DNA of 64,000 bases from Streptomyces sp. NBC_00250 (GTDB taxonomy: Bacteria; Actinomycetota; Actinomycetes; Streptomycetales; Streptomycetaceae): contig NZ_CP108088.1 in the NCBI RefSeq assembly GCF_036192275.1, forward strand, positions 6,883,501 to 6,947,500, given 5' to 3'. Positions 42,882 to 51,310 of the stretch are shown piece after piece. A program made the translations under genes and the position numbers. Numbering within the stretch: the stretch's first letter is position 1; every line of letters begins with the position of its first letter. The notes below the pieces were generated by a model, which saw only the letters and a list, made by a program, of their open reading frames with translations, was not told where the DNA came from and did not search any database.

Positions 42882-42960
42882 CCCCCGGCGGGAGGCTCAC
42901 GCGCGGCTGCCCCCGGCGGGAGGCTCGCGTGTGCCTGACCTCCCGGCGGGAGGCTCAGAG
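42882..42960. repeat. Three 28-30-bp tandem repeats with hairpins
   Basis: CCCGGCGGGAGGCTC recurs three times with periods of 28 and 30 bp between the convergent cupin and IclR genes. Each copy contains the palindrome CCCGGCGGG, and the last extends to CCTCCCG-G-CGGGAGG. The set may work as a bidirectional terminator. Confidence 0.7.
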
Positions 42961-43725
42961 GCGGCGGGTCGCCAGCGTCAGCCGGTCCCGGGCGTCGAAG
43001 AGCGCGTCCTTGATCATCTGCTCGTGGGCCGGGGTGAGCCGCGCCACCGGCACCGAGCAGCTGATCGCGTCCCGCGCCGGGGTCCGGTACGGGATGGCGA
43101 CGCCGAAGCAGCGCAGCCCGAGCGTGTTCTCCTCGCGGTCCACCGAGATGCCCTGCTCACGGATGACGCGCAGCTCCTCGATGAGCTGCTCGCGGTCGGT
43201 GATCGTGTGCTCGGTCAGGGCCGGGAGGGTCTCCGGGAGCAGCTTGCGCACCTGCTCGTCGGTGTGGGTGGCGAGCAGCGCCTTGCCGAGCGAGGTCGAG
43301 TGCGCGGGCAGCCGGCGCCCGACCCGGGTGAACGGCCGCAGGTAGTGCTGGGACTGGCGGGTCGCCAGATAGACGACGTTGGTGCCGTCGAGCCGCGCCA
43401 GGTGGATGGTCTCGGTGGTGTCGTCGGAGAGCCGGTCCAGGGTGGGCCGGGAGGCGGCCACCACCTCGTCGCCGTCGATGTACGAGGTGCCGACGAGCAG
43501 CGCCCGTACGCCGATGCCGTACCGGGTACCGGTCGCGTCCGTCTCCACCCAGCCCAGCTCGACCAGGGTGCGCAGCAGCATGTACAGGCTGGACTTGGGG
43601 TAGCCGACGGCCTCCTGGACCGCGGCGAGCGAGTGCATCCCCGGGCGCCCGGCGAAGTATTCGAGCAGCTCCACGGTCCGCACCGCGGACTTCACCTGCG
43701 CTCCGCCCGCGTCGGCAGTCGCCAT
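42955..43725 (-). CDS. IclR-family regulator
   Basis: A 256-residue IclR regulator. The N-terminal winged HTH is at about 10-70 (SAVRTVELLEYFAGRPGMHSLAAVQEAVGYPKSSLYMLLRTLVELGWV). The C-terminal effector domain is at about 85-250 (RLDGTNVVYLATR, HSTSLGKALLAT, DREENTLGLRCFGVAIPY). The ATG at 43725 gives the usual N-terminus. It is divergent from the dioxovalerate dehydrogenase gene, with two GTTC-N8-GAAC sites between, so it most likely controls aldarate/uronate catabolism. Confidence 0.93.
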   Translation of the reverse strand: MATADAGGAQVKSAVRTVELLEYFAGRPGMHSLAAVQEAVGYPKSSLYMLLRTLVELGWVETDATGTRYGIGVRALLVGTSYIDGDEVVAASRPTLDRLSDDTTETIHLARLDGTNVVYLATRQSQHYLRPFTRVGRRLPAHSTSLGKALLATHTDEQVRKLLPETLPALTEHTITDREQLIEELRVIREQGISVDREENTLGLRCFGVAIPYRTPARDAISCSVPVARLTPAHEQMIKDALFDARDRLTLATRRL

Positions 43726-43828
43726 GACCCTCGCCCCTTTTCCGTCGTCCGGTCGTCCCGTGGCCACCTGGCCGAACGGGGCCCCTTGTGGAGACGGCCG
43801 GGCCGTCCCTAAAGTCCCGTACAGATGC

Positions 43829-43863
43829 GTTCATCTACGGGAACTGTGTTCAGAATAGCGAAC
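43829..43863. promoter_or_regulatory. Two tandem IclR-like operators
   Basis: GTTC-N8-GAAC occurs at 43829-43844 and again at 43848-43863, 19 bp centre to centre (about two turns), so two dimers would sit on the same DNA face. The pair lies just before the dehydrogenase start and opposite iclR, as expected for IclR control. Confidence 0.65.
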
Positions 43864-43869
43864 AGGGGC

Positions 43870-45375
43870 GTGGCGGTGGCGGCAGAACCAGTGTGGAGCG
43901 TGGACCCCCGGACGGGGAAGCCGCGCGAGCGGGTCGCGGTGGAGGCGACGGCGGCGGACGTCGACCGGTCCGTACGGGCCGCGCACGCGGTCCGCGAGGC
44001 CCTCGCCGACCGGACCGTGCGGGCCGCCTTCCTCCGTACCGCGGCCGGCCTCCTCCACGAGGCGGGCGGAGAGATCGTCGAGACCGCCGATGCCGAGACC
44101 GCCCTCGGGCCGGTCCGCCTCACCAGCGAACTCGCCCGCACCGTCGCCCAGTTGAGGGCCTTCGCCGAGGTCGTCGAGGAAGGCTCCTTCCTCGACATCC
44201 GGATCGACCTGCCCGACCCCGCGGCGATCCCGCCCCGGCCCGACCTGCGCCGCTGGAAGATCCCGCTCGGCGTCGTCGCCGTCTACGCCGCCAGCAACTT
44301 CCCGCTCGCCTTCTCCGTCCCCGGCGGCGACACCGCGAGCGCCCTCGCGGCCGGCTGCCCCGTGGTGATCAAGGCCCATCCCGACCACCCGGCCACCTCC
44401 GAACTCTGCGCCTCGCTGCTCCGCAGGGCCGCCGCGGAGGCAGGCCTCCCCGAGGACGTCGTCGTCCTCGTCCACGGCTTCGACGCGGGTGTCGAGCTGG
44501 TCCGCCACCCGCTCGTCTCGGCCGCCGGATTCACCGGCTCGGTCCGCGGCGGCCGGGCCCTCTTCGACGCGGCCGCCGCCCGGCCCGTCCCCATCCCCTT
44601 CCACGGCGAACTCGGCTCCCTCAACCCGGTCGTGATCACCCCGGCCGCCGTCGAGGAGCGGGCCGAGGAGATCGGAGCCGGCCTGGCCGGCTCCATGACG
44701 CTGGGGCAGGGCCAGTTCTGCACCAAGCCCGGCTTCGTCCTCGCCCCCTCGGGCGACGCGGGCGACCGCTTCGTCGACGCGCTGACGGACTCCCTGCGCG
44801 ACGCCGAGCCCGGCGTGATGCTCGACCACCGGATGCGGGACCACTTCCTCACCGGCACCGACGGGATGGCCCGGATCCCCGGCGTCACCGCGCCGGTCCG
44901 GCCCGCCGCCGGGGGGCCGCACACCGTCAAGGCCGGTTTCCTGGCCGTCGACGCCAAGACCCTGCTCGACGGCCCGCACCCCGGCCTCGTGGAGGAGGTC
45001 TTCGGCCCGGTCACCGTCGTCGTCCGCTACGACTCCCGTACGGAGGTCACCGAGGTCCTCTCCCGGGTGCCCGGCAACCTCACCGCCACCCTGCAGATCG
45101 CCGAGCGGGACCAGGACGAGGACGCGGCCCCGCTCCTCGCCGAACTCACCCCGCTCGCGGGCCGCGTCCTCGTCAACGGATGGCCCACCGGCGTCGCCGT
45201 CGCCGCCGCCCAGCACCACGGCGGCCCCTACCCGGCCACCACCTCCACCGCCACCTCGGTCGGCGCGACCGCGATCGAGCGCTGGCTGCGCCCGGTCACC
45301 TACCAGTCGACCCCCGGCCACCTGCTCCCGCCGGAGCTTCGCGACGACAACCCGCTGGGCCTGCCCCGCCACTGA
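43870..45375 (+). CDS. 2,5-dioxovalerate (alpha-ketoglutarate semialdehyde) dehydrogenase
   Basis: A 501-residue aldehyde dehydrogenase that oxidises 2,5-dioxovalerate to 2-oxoglutarate, the last step of oxidative uronate/glucarate breakdown. Catalytic Cys284 (GQGQFCTKPGF), Glu247 (FHGELGSLNPV) and Lys168 (VIKAHPDHP) are in place, with the KGSADH-III markers AASNFPLAFSVPGGDTASALAAGCPVVIK and VNGWPTGVAV. Starts at GTG 43870 or 43876 are preferred because the ATG at 43825 would run through the operators. The upstream enzymes udh and kdgD are at 25.5-27.5 kb. Confidence 0.9.
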   Translation: MAVAAEPVWSVDPRTGKPRERVAVEATAADVDRSVRAAHAVREALADRTVRAAFLRTAAGLLHEAGGEIVETADAETALGPVRLTSELARTVAQLRAFAEVVEEGSFLDIRIDLPDPAAIPPRPDLRRWKIPLGVVAVYAASNFPLAFSVPGGDTASALAAGCPVVIKAHPDHPATSELCASLLRRAAAEAGLPEDVVVLVHGFDAGVELVRHPLVSAAGFTGSVRGGRALFDAAAARPVPIPFHGELGSLNPVVITPAAVEERAEEIGAGLAGSMTLGQGQFCTKPGFVLAPSGDAGDRFVDALTDSLRDAEPGVMLDHRMRDHFLTGTDGMARIPGVTAPVRPAAGGPHTVKAGFLAVDAKTLLDGPHPGLVEEVFGPVTVVVRYDSRTEVTEVLSRVPGNLTATLQIAERDQDEDAAPLLAELTPLAGRVLVNGWPTGVAVAAAQHHGGPYPATTSTATSVGATAIERWLRPVTYQSTPGHLLPPELRDDNPLGLPRH

Positions 45376-45392
45376 GTCCCGGCCGTCCCGGT

Positions 45393-46400
45393 TCACTCCC
45401 CGACGCGCACCACGATCTTCCCGAGGTGCTCGTTGGACTCCATCAGCCGATGGGCGTCGGTGATCCGCTCCAGACCGTCGAAGGTCTCGGCGATCACCGG
45501 CGCGAGGGAACCGTCGCGCAGCCCCGAGCCGATGAACCCGGCCGCGCGGCGGCGCCCCTCCGCGGTCCTGGCGAGCGCCCCGTTGGCGTACGTGTGGACC
45601 GTCTGCGGCCAGTTCGTCGACAGGGCCACCGGCCGCGGGTCGAGCCAGCCGTACAGCACGGCCGTGCCCCCGGGCCGCAGCGCGTCCCCGAGCCGGGCGA
45701 ACCCGGGCCCGCCGATCGCGTCGAAGGCGAGATCGGCGCCCGCCCCGCCGGTGATCCGCCGCACCTCCGCCACAAGGTCCTCGGTGTCCGTCGCGATCAC
45801 CTGAGCGGCCCCGAGCTCCAGAAGCCGCTTCCGCTTGCCCTCGCCGCGCGTGGTGGCGATCGGCACGGCCCCGACGCGCAGCGCCGTCTGGATCGCGGCC
45901 GTCCCCACCCCGCTGGACGCCCCGGTGATCACCACGTGGTCGCCGGGGCCGAGGCCGCCGGTCAGCACCATGCCGCCGTACGCCGTGAAGTACGTCAGCC
46001 AGACCGCCGCCGCCGTCACCGCGTCCACCCCCTCGGGCCGGGCCACCACGTACTCCTCGGGCAGCACCACCCGCTCCGCGTGCACCCCGTACACCCCGAA
46101 GTCGAAGTTGGCCGCCGCCATCACCGGATCTCCGGGCGCGTACGCGGTGACCCCCGCGCCGACCGCCTCCACGACGCCCGCCGCCTCGTAGCCGAGCCGC
46201 GAACCCGGCAGCGTCGCCGGGTAGTAGTAGGCACCCGCGCGGAACAGCGCCTCGGCCCGGTTGAGCCCGATCGCCTCGACCCGTACGAGCACCTCGCCGG
46301 GCCCGGGGGCCGGCAGCGGCACCTCCTCCACGGTGAGGACCTCGGGCCCGCCGGTCCGATGGAAGAGAACTGCCCTGGTGGTCATGTCCGTTGTCGTCAT
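45393..46400 (-). CDS. Zinc-independent quinone oxidoreductase/MDR-type alcohol dehydrogenase
   Basis: A 335-residue medium-chain dehydrogenase. The GroES-like N-terminus has GLNRAEALFRAGAYY, with none of the zinc-ligand cysteines, and the Rossmann motif is VVITGASSGVGTAAIQTA. This points to an NADPH quinone oxidoreductase or enoyl reductase. Starts at 46400 (chosen) or 46385 are both possible. It is divergent from an AraC gene that may regulate it. Confidence 0.88.
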   Translation of the reverse strand: MTTTDMTTRAVLFHRTGGPEVLTVEEVPLPAPGPGEVLVRVEAIGLNRAEALFRAGAYYYPATLPGSRLGYEAAGVVEAVGAGVTAYAPGDPVMAAANFDFGVYGVHAERVVLPEEYVVARPEGVDAVTAAAVWLTYFTAYGGMVLTGGLGPGDHVVITGASSGVGTAAIQTALRVGAVPIATTRGEGKRKRLLELGAAQVIATDTEDLVAEVRRITGGAGADLAFDAIGGPGFARLGDALRPGGTAVLYGWLDPRPVALSTNWPQTVHTYANGALARTAEGRRRAAGFIGSGLRDGSLAPVIAETFDGLERITDAHRLMESNEHLGKIVVRVGE

Positions 46401-46501
46401 GAACAAGACGCTACGAGCGCGCGGTGAGACGATCCATGTCCCGACAGCTCCCGTCGATGTCCGATCGTCTCGCCCGTCTCGACGAGGAGTACGGTGCCGG
46501 G

Positions 46502-47416
46502 ATGGACGTACTGAGCGATGCCATCGCCGCCATGCGCACCGGGCGCCCCCACTCCTCCCGCACGGTCCGCTTCGCCCCCTGGGGCCTCCGCTTCCCCCCG
46601 AGCGAGGGCGCCGGATTCCATGTCGTCCTCCAGGGCACCGCGTGGCTGCTGCCCCCGGACGGCGCCGCCCCCGTCAGACTCGGCCCCGGCGATGTCGTCC
46701 TCCTCGCCCACGGCACCGGCCACGGCCTCGCCGACCGGCCCGACACGCCCCTCGTCGACGCCCTGCCGGCCCCCGACGGCTCCTGGCCCACCCCGCCCGA
46801 CCGGGGCCCGATCGGCGCCGAGGACACCCTGCTCCTCTGCGGCGCCTACCAGCTCAGCCGCGCCCGGGCGCACCCGCTCCTCACCGATCTGCCCCCGTAC
46901 GTGCACCTGCCCGCCCGGGTCGGCGCCCACCCCCGGCTGCGCGCCGCCGTCGACCTGCTCGGCGCCGAACTCGCCGAACCCCAGCCGGGATCCGACGCGA
47001 TCGTTCCCGCCCTGCTCGACACCCTGCTGCTCTACCTGCTGCGCACCTGGTGGCTCACCGAACGCGCCGACCGCTCCACCGGCTGGTCGGCCGCCCTCGG
47101 CGACCCGGCGGTCGCCGTCGCCCTCCGCGCCCTGCACGGTGACCCCGCGCGTGCGTGGACGGTCGAGGAACTCGGCGCCCTGAGCGGCCTCTCCCGGGCC
47201 GCCTTCGCCCGCCGGTTCACCGCCCTGGTCGGCCGCGCACCCCTCTCGTACCTCACCTGGTGGCGCATGACCGCGGCGGGCCGGCTGCTCCGCTCCGACG
47301 ACCTTCCGCTCCGCACGGTCGCCCAACGCTCCGGCTACTCCTCGGAGTTCGCCTTCGCCAAGGCCTTCAAACGGGAGTACGGCGTGGCCCCGGGCCAGTA
47401 CCGCAAGGGCGCCTGA
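46502..47416 (+). CDS. AraC-family regulator with cupin_6 domain
   Basis: A 304-residue regulator. The N-terminal cupin_6 domain (about 1-165) begins MDVLSDAIAAMRTGRPHSSR, the signature of this group, and the AraC HTH (about 205-300) reads TVEELGALSGLSRAAFARRFTALVGRAPLSYLTWWRM. The ATG at 46502 fits the conserved N-terminus better than the in-frame starts upstream (46424). It probably activates or represses the divergent oxidoreductase. Confidence 0.9.
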   Translation: MDVLSDAIAAMRTGRPHSSRTVRFAPWGLRFPPSEGAGFHVVLQGTAWLLPPDGAAPVRLGPGDVVLLAHGTGHGLADRPDTPLVDALPAPDGSWPTPPDRGPIGAEDTLLLCGAYQLSRARAHPLLTDLPPYVHLPARVGAHPRLRAAVDLLGAELAEPQPGSDAIVPALLDTLLLYLLRTWWLTERADRSTGWSAALGDPAVAVALRALHGDPARAWTVEELGALSGLSRAAFARRFTALVGRAPLSYLTWWRMTAAGRLLRSDDLPLRTVAQRSGYSSEFAFAKAFKREYGVAPGQYRKGA

Positions 47417-47425
47417 AGCCGGAGC

Positions 47426-48805
47426 TCAGGCCCTGCGGCCCGGCAGGCGGAGGGAGGCCAGGGCCGTCAGAGTCAGGAGGCCCGCACTGATCAGGAGGCC
47501 GGCGCGGAGGGCCGATTCCATGGACTCGGCCGCCATCGAGCCGAAGACCGCGATCGCGAGGGCGCCCGCCGTCTGCCGGACCGCGTTCAGGAGGCCCGCG
47601 GCCGTGCCCGCCCGATCCGCCGGGACCGCCTCCATCATCGAGGCGATCAGCGGCGGCAGCGAGAAGCCCGCCCCGAGCGCGAGCGGTACGAGCAGCAGCG
47701 CCTGCGCCGCCCGGGAGGAGTCCGCGTCCACCGTGAGCAGCCCGAGCAGGCCCGCCACCGCGACCGCCTGGCCGACGACGATCGGCAGCCTCGCCCCGTA
47801 CCGCGCCGCGACCTTCGCCGACAGGATGTTCACCGCGGCGAGGAGTCCCGTCATCGGCAGGAACATCAGCCCGGCGGCCAGCGGCGAGAGGCCGAGCACC
47901 TGCTGGAAGAAGAGGCTGAAGACGAAGAGCATTCCGTAGAAGGCCACGCTGTTCGCCGAGCCCGCCGCCACCGCGACCGCCACCGTCGTGTTCCGGAACA
48001 GACCCAGCGGCACCACCGGGTGCCGCCGCCGCGTCTCGATCACCAGGAACGCGGCGAAGGCGACAGCCGCGACACCCAGCGCCCACCAGGCCTCCGTGCC
48101 GCCCTCGATGGCGGCGAAGGTGAGCGCCCCGAGCGCCGTCATCGCCGTCAGCTGCCCCGGCAGGTCGAGCGGGGCGGGCCGGCGGGCCGAACGCGCCACC
48201 CGGGTCAGCAGGGCGAGCGCGAGCAGGCCCAGCGGCAGGTTCACGAAGAAGATGCCCCGCCAGCTCCACGCCGTGGTCAGCGCCCCGCCCACGACCGGAC
48301 CGAGCGCCACCGCGACCGTGCCGCCCGCCGCCCACAGCGACACCGCGCGGGCCCGCCGCCCCGGATCTCCGTACGCCTCCCGTACGAGCGCGAGCGAGGC
48401 CGGCAGCATCACCGCGGCCGCCGCGCCCTGCACGGTGCGGGCCGCGAGCAGCGACGGAAGGCCGGGGGCCAGGCCGCAGGCGGCGGAGGCCAGGACGAAG
48501 ACGACGACCCCGGTGCCGTACGCCCGGCTCGCACCGATCCGGTCGGCCAGCGCCCCGCTGGACAGCAGCAGCGCGGCGAAGACCAGCGTGTACGAGTCCA
48601 CCACCCACTGGAGCCCCGACATCCCCGCCCGCAGGTCGGTGCCGATCGCCGGCAGGGCGACGTTCACGACGGAGGTGTCGAGGGTGATGAGGGCGAACCC
48701 GAGCATGGCGGCGGCCAGTGCGGGGCCCGGCGAGGCGGGGCGCTCCGGGGCGCTCGCGGGGGAGGGAACGGCAACAGCGGCTTGTACGAGGTCGGTTGAG
48801 GACAT
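47426..48805 (-). CDS. MFS drug transporter (DHA2/14-TMS type)
   Basis: A 459-residue permease. The D1 motif LDTSVVNVALPAIG is typical of DHA2 exporters, and SGALADRIGASRAY is the loop 2-3 signature. About 13-14 membrane segments follow, including the antiporter motif C-like region LGPVVGGALTTAWSWRGIFFVNLPLG. It probably exports drugs or metabolites in exchange for protons. The ATG at 48805 begins a hydrophilic 25-residue tail. It is divergent from a GlxA-type regulator that likely controls it. Confidence 0.92.
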   Translation of the reverse strand: MSSTDLVQAAVAVPSPASAPERPASPGPALAAAMLGFALITLDTSVVNVALPAIGTDLRAGMSGLQWVVDSYTLVFAALLLSSGALADRIGASRAYGTGVVVFVLASAACGLAPGLPSLLAARTVQGAAAAVMLPASLALVREAYGDPGRRARAVSLWAAGGTVAVALGPVVGGALTTAWSWRGIFFVNLPLGLLALALLTRVARSARRPAPLDLPGQLTAMTALGALTFAAIEGGTEAWWALGVAAVAFAAFLVIETRRRHPVVPLGLFRNTTVAVAVAAGSANSVAFYGMLFVFSLFFQQVLGLSPLAAGLMFLPMTGLLAAVNILSAKVAARYGARLPIVVGQAVAVAGLLGLLTVDADSSRAAQALLLVPLALGAGFSLPPLIASMMEAVPADRAGTAAGLLNAVRQTAGALAIAVFGSMAAESMESALRAGLLISAGLLTLTALASLRLPGRRA

Positions 48806-48877
48806 GCCTCCAGCTTCATGATCGGCGGAGCCGTACAGTAGTGGCCCGAATGCCATATGCCCGGAGGTTCTGGCCAG

Positions 48878-49930
48878 ATGACAGCCGAGTCCGCACCCCC
48901 GTCCCGCGTCCGACGCGTCGCCGTGATCGCCGCCCCGCCCGTCTCGATGTTCAACCTGGCCATCCCCGAGATGCTGTTCGGCAAGGTCGAGATCGACGGC
49001 GCACCCGGGTACGAGACGGTCATCTGCGCCCCCGACCCCGGGCCCGTCACCACCGCCGGAGGCCTGGACCTGCTCGTCCCGCGGGGCCTCGACGCGGTGG
49101 AGGAGGCCGACACCGTGGTCCTCGCGGGCGGCGGCTCCTCCGCCGACCCCGACCCGCGGATCCTCGACGCGCTGCGCGCCGCGGCGGCCGCGGGCAAGCG
49201 CATCGCCTCCATCTGTACCGGCGCCTTCGCGCTCGCCGAGGCCGGGCTGCTCGACGGCCGGGCCGCGACGACGTACTGGGCGTACCGCTCGCTGCTCGCC
49301 GCCCGCCACCCCGCCGTCGACCTCCAGGACGACGTCCTGTTCGTCCAGGACGGGCCCGTGCTCACCTCCTCCGGATACGCGGCGGGCATCGACCTCTGCC
49401 TGCACGTCATCCGCACCGACCACGGCGCCGCCGTCGCCAACACCGTCGCCCGTCTCGCCCTCGTCGCGCCCGTACGCCCCGGGGGTCAGACCCAGTTCAC
49501 GCAGACCCCGCTGCCGCCCGAGCGAGGGGCCTCGTTCGCCGAGACGCGCGCGTGGGCCATGGAACACCTCGACGAACCCCTCGGCCTCACCGACCTGGCC
49601 CGGCACGCCGGCGTCTCCGTCCGCACGCTCTCCCGCCGCTTCCACGCCGAGACCGGTGTCAGCCCGCTCCAGTGGCTGCTGCACCAGCGGGTGGAGCGGG
49701 CCAAGGAGCTCCTGGAGACCACCTCGCTCGGCATGGACGGGGTGGCCCGCGCCAGCGGCCTCGGCACGGCGGACTCCCTGCGGCAGCACCTGCTGCGCCG
49801 CACGGGCCTCACCCCGAGCGCGTACCGCGCCTCCTTCGGCCACGCGTCCCCCTCCGGCCACCTGTCCTCCGTCGGGCACGCGACGGCACCTGCCGGGTCC
49901 GCAACCGTCCCACCCTCCCGCGCGTCCTGA
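48878..49930 (+). CDS. GlxA-type AraC regulator (DJ-1/PfpI + HTH)
   Basis: A 350-residue regulator. The N-terminal DJ-1/PfpI glutamine-amidotransferase-like domain (about 10-195) has GGGSSADP and the nucleophile-elbow-like SICTGAFALAEAGLLDGRAATTYW, which keeps the Cys. The C-terminal AraC HTH is at about 210-310. The Ala/Ser/Gly tail (about 315-350) is low complexity. ATG at 48878 follows GGAGG by about 8 bp. It is divergent from the MFS pump. Confidence 0.91.
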   Translation: MTAESAPPSRVRRVAVIAAPPVSMFNLAIPEMLFGKVEIDGAPGYETVICAPDPGPVTTAGGLDLLVPRGLDAVEEADTVVLAGGGSSADPDPRILDALRAAAAAGKRIASICTGAFALAEAGLLDGRAATTYWAYRSLLAARHPAVDLQDDVLFVQDGPVLTSSGYAAGIDLCLHVIRTDHGAAVANTVARLALVAPVRPGGQTQFTQTPLPPERGASFAETRAWAMEHLDEPLGLTDLARHAGVSVRTLSRRFHAETGVSPLQWLLHQRVERAKELLETTSLGMDGVARASGLGTADSLRQHLLRRTGLTPSAYRASFGHASPSGHLSSVGHATAPAGSATVPPSRAS

Positions 49931-49936
49931 AGAGTC

Positions 49937-50413
49937 ATGATCAGACTCGCCACCGCAGCCGATCTCGACGCCGTCGCCGCCCTCCACACCGAGGCCCGGG
50001 CCACCTACTACCGCGGCCACCTCCCCGACGCGGACTTCCTCGGCCCCGAGGAGGTCGCCCGCGCCCGCAAGGGCTGGGCGGGCGCCATCGACCGCGGGGC
50101 GGTCCTCTGCGCCGTACGCGACGGGGAGGTCGTGGGCATCGCCGCCCATGGCGAGCGGGACGGCCTCATGCACCTCACCCAGCTCCATGTCCTCCCCGCC
50201 CGCTGGCGCGCTGGCATCGGCGCCGAGCTGCACGCGGCCTGCGTGGAGACCTGGCGCGCCGCCGGGGTGACCACGGCCCGCCTGGAGGTCTTCGACAAGA
50301 ACGAGCGCGCCCAGGCCTTCTACGCCGCCCACGGCTGGGCCCCCGACCCGGAGACCCCGCGCGACGGCGATCACCTGGTGCTCCGGCTCACACTGGGGCC
50401 GGAAACGGAATGA
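49937..50413 (+). CDS. GNAT-family N-acetyltransferase
   Basis: A 158-residue GNAT protein with the acetyl-CoA motif LHVLPARWRAGIGAELHAACVETWRAAG and NERAQAFYAAHGW. The fold and IRLATAADLDAVAALHTEA start are standard. It begins 6 bp after the GlxA-type gene and is probably cotranscribed with it. Substrate not predictable. Confidence 0.9.
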   Translation: MIRLATAADLDAVAALHTEARATYYRGHLPDADFLGPEEVARARKGWAGAIDRGAVLCAVRDGEVVGIAAHGERDGLMHLTQLHVLPARWRAGIGAELHAACVETWRAAGVTTARLEVFDKNERAQAFYAAHGWAPDPETPRDGDHLVLRLTLGPETE

Positions 50414-50476
50414 TTCGGACCGGTGGGGGCGTTCCCCGGACGAACACCCCACCGGCAACCCTCGGAGAGAAGTCAC

Positions 50477-51184
50477 ATGCGCGTCGAGATCTGGAGCGAC
50501 ATCGCCTGCCCCTGGTGCTACATCGGCAAGGCACGCTTCGAGAAGGGGCTCGCGGCCTTCGCCCACCGCGACGACATCGAGGTCGTACACCGCTCCTTCG
50601 AGCTCGACCCGAACCGCGCCAAGAGCGACACCGGCCCCGTCCTGGAGATGCTCGCCGAGAAGTACGGCCGCACCCTCGACGAGGCGCGCGCCATGGAGGC
50701 GCACGTCGCGTCCAACGCGCACTCCGAGGGCCTCGGCTACCGCACCGAGGGCCGCGACCACGGCAACACCTTCGACATCCACCGGCTGCTCCACCTCGCC
50801 AAGGACCGAGGGCGTCAGAACGAGCTCCTGGACCTGGCCTACCGCGCCAACTTCGCCGAGGAGCGCTCGGTCTTCGACACGGAGACCCTGGTGACGCTCG
50901 GTGTCGAGGCCGGCCTCGACGAGGCGGAGGTGAGGGCCGTCCTCGCCGACGACTCCGCCTACGCCGACGCCGTACGCGAGGACGAGCGCGAGGCCGCCGA
51001 ACTCGGCGCGAACGGCGTGCCCTTCTTCGTCCTCGACCGCCGCTACGGCATCTCCGGCGGCCAGCCCGCCGAGGTCTTCACCCAGGCCCTGGAGCAGGCC
51101 TGGCAGGGCCGGGTCCTCCAGCCGATCGGCGGGGACGCGGCGGTCTGCGACACCGACGGCAGCTGCGAGGTGCCGGGGGCCTGA
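50477..51184 (+). CDS. DsbA-family (FrnE-like) oxidoreductase
   Basis: A 235-residue cytoplasmic DsbA-fold protein with the redox motif Cys11-Pro-Trp-Cys14. FrnE-family marks are FELDPN, DIHRLLHLAKDRG and GVPFFVLDRRYGISGGQP with the cis-Pro. It has no signal peptide. GGAGAG lies 8 bp before the ATG. It probably handles thiol-disulfide or isomerase reactions; the FrnE type is also linked to polyketide and oxidative-stress functions. Confidence 0.93.
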   Translation: MRVEIWSDIACPWCYIGKARFEKGLAAFAHRDDIEVVHRSFELDPNRAKSDTGPVLEMLAEKYGRTLDEARAMEAHVASNAHSEGLGYRTEGRDHGNTFDIHRLLHLAKDRGRQNELLDLAYRANFAEERSVFDTETLVTLGVEAGLDEAEVRAVLADDSAYADAVREDEREAAELGANGVPFFVLDRRYGISGGQPAEVFTQALEQAWQGRVLQPIGGDAAVCDTDGSCEVPGA

Positions 51185-51255
51185 GGGCCCGTCTCCGGAC
51201 GCCGGCCCACCGCCCGCGCCCCCGCCCACCTGCGGCGATAAGACAGGCTTGGGTT

Positions 51256-51296
51256 TTCCCCACGATCAAGGCCGATTGACGGGTGATCGTGGGGAA
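51256..51296. promoter_or_regulatory. Perfect 13-bp inverted repeat before the aminotransferase
   Basis: TTCCCCACGATCA (51256-51268) and TGATCGTGGGGAA (51284-51296) are perfect arms around a 15-nt spacer that contains a TTGACG box. It ends 14 bp before the gene at 51311. It may be an operator, an attenuator-like hairpin, or the terminator of the dsbA-like gene. Confidence 0.55.
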
Positions 51297-51310
51297 TCCA
51301 GGCTGAGGTC

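Noticed and set aside
48806..51229. A minus-strand frame extending the MFS gene upstream to more than 1200 codons
   Set aside because: The added part is Gly/Val/Asp-rich shadow of the GlxA-type, GNAT and DsbA genes. The real N-terminus is MSSTDLV at 48805.
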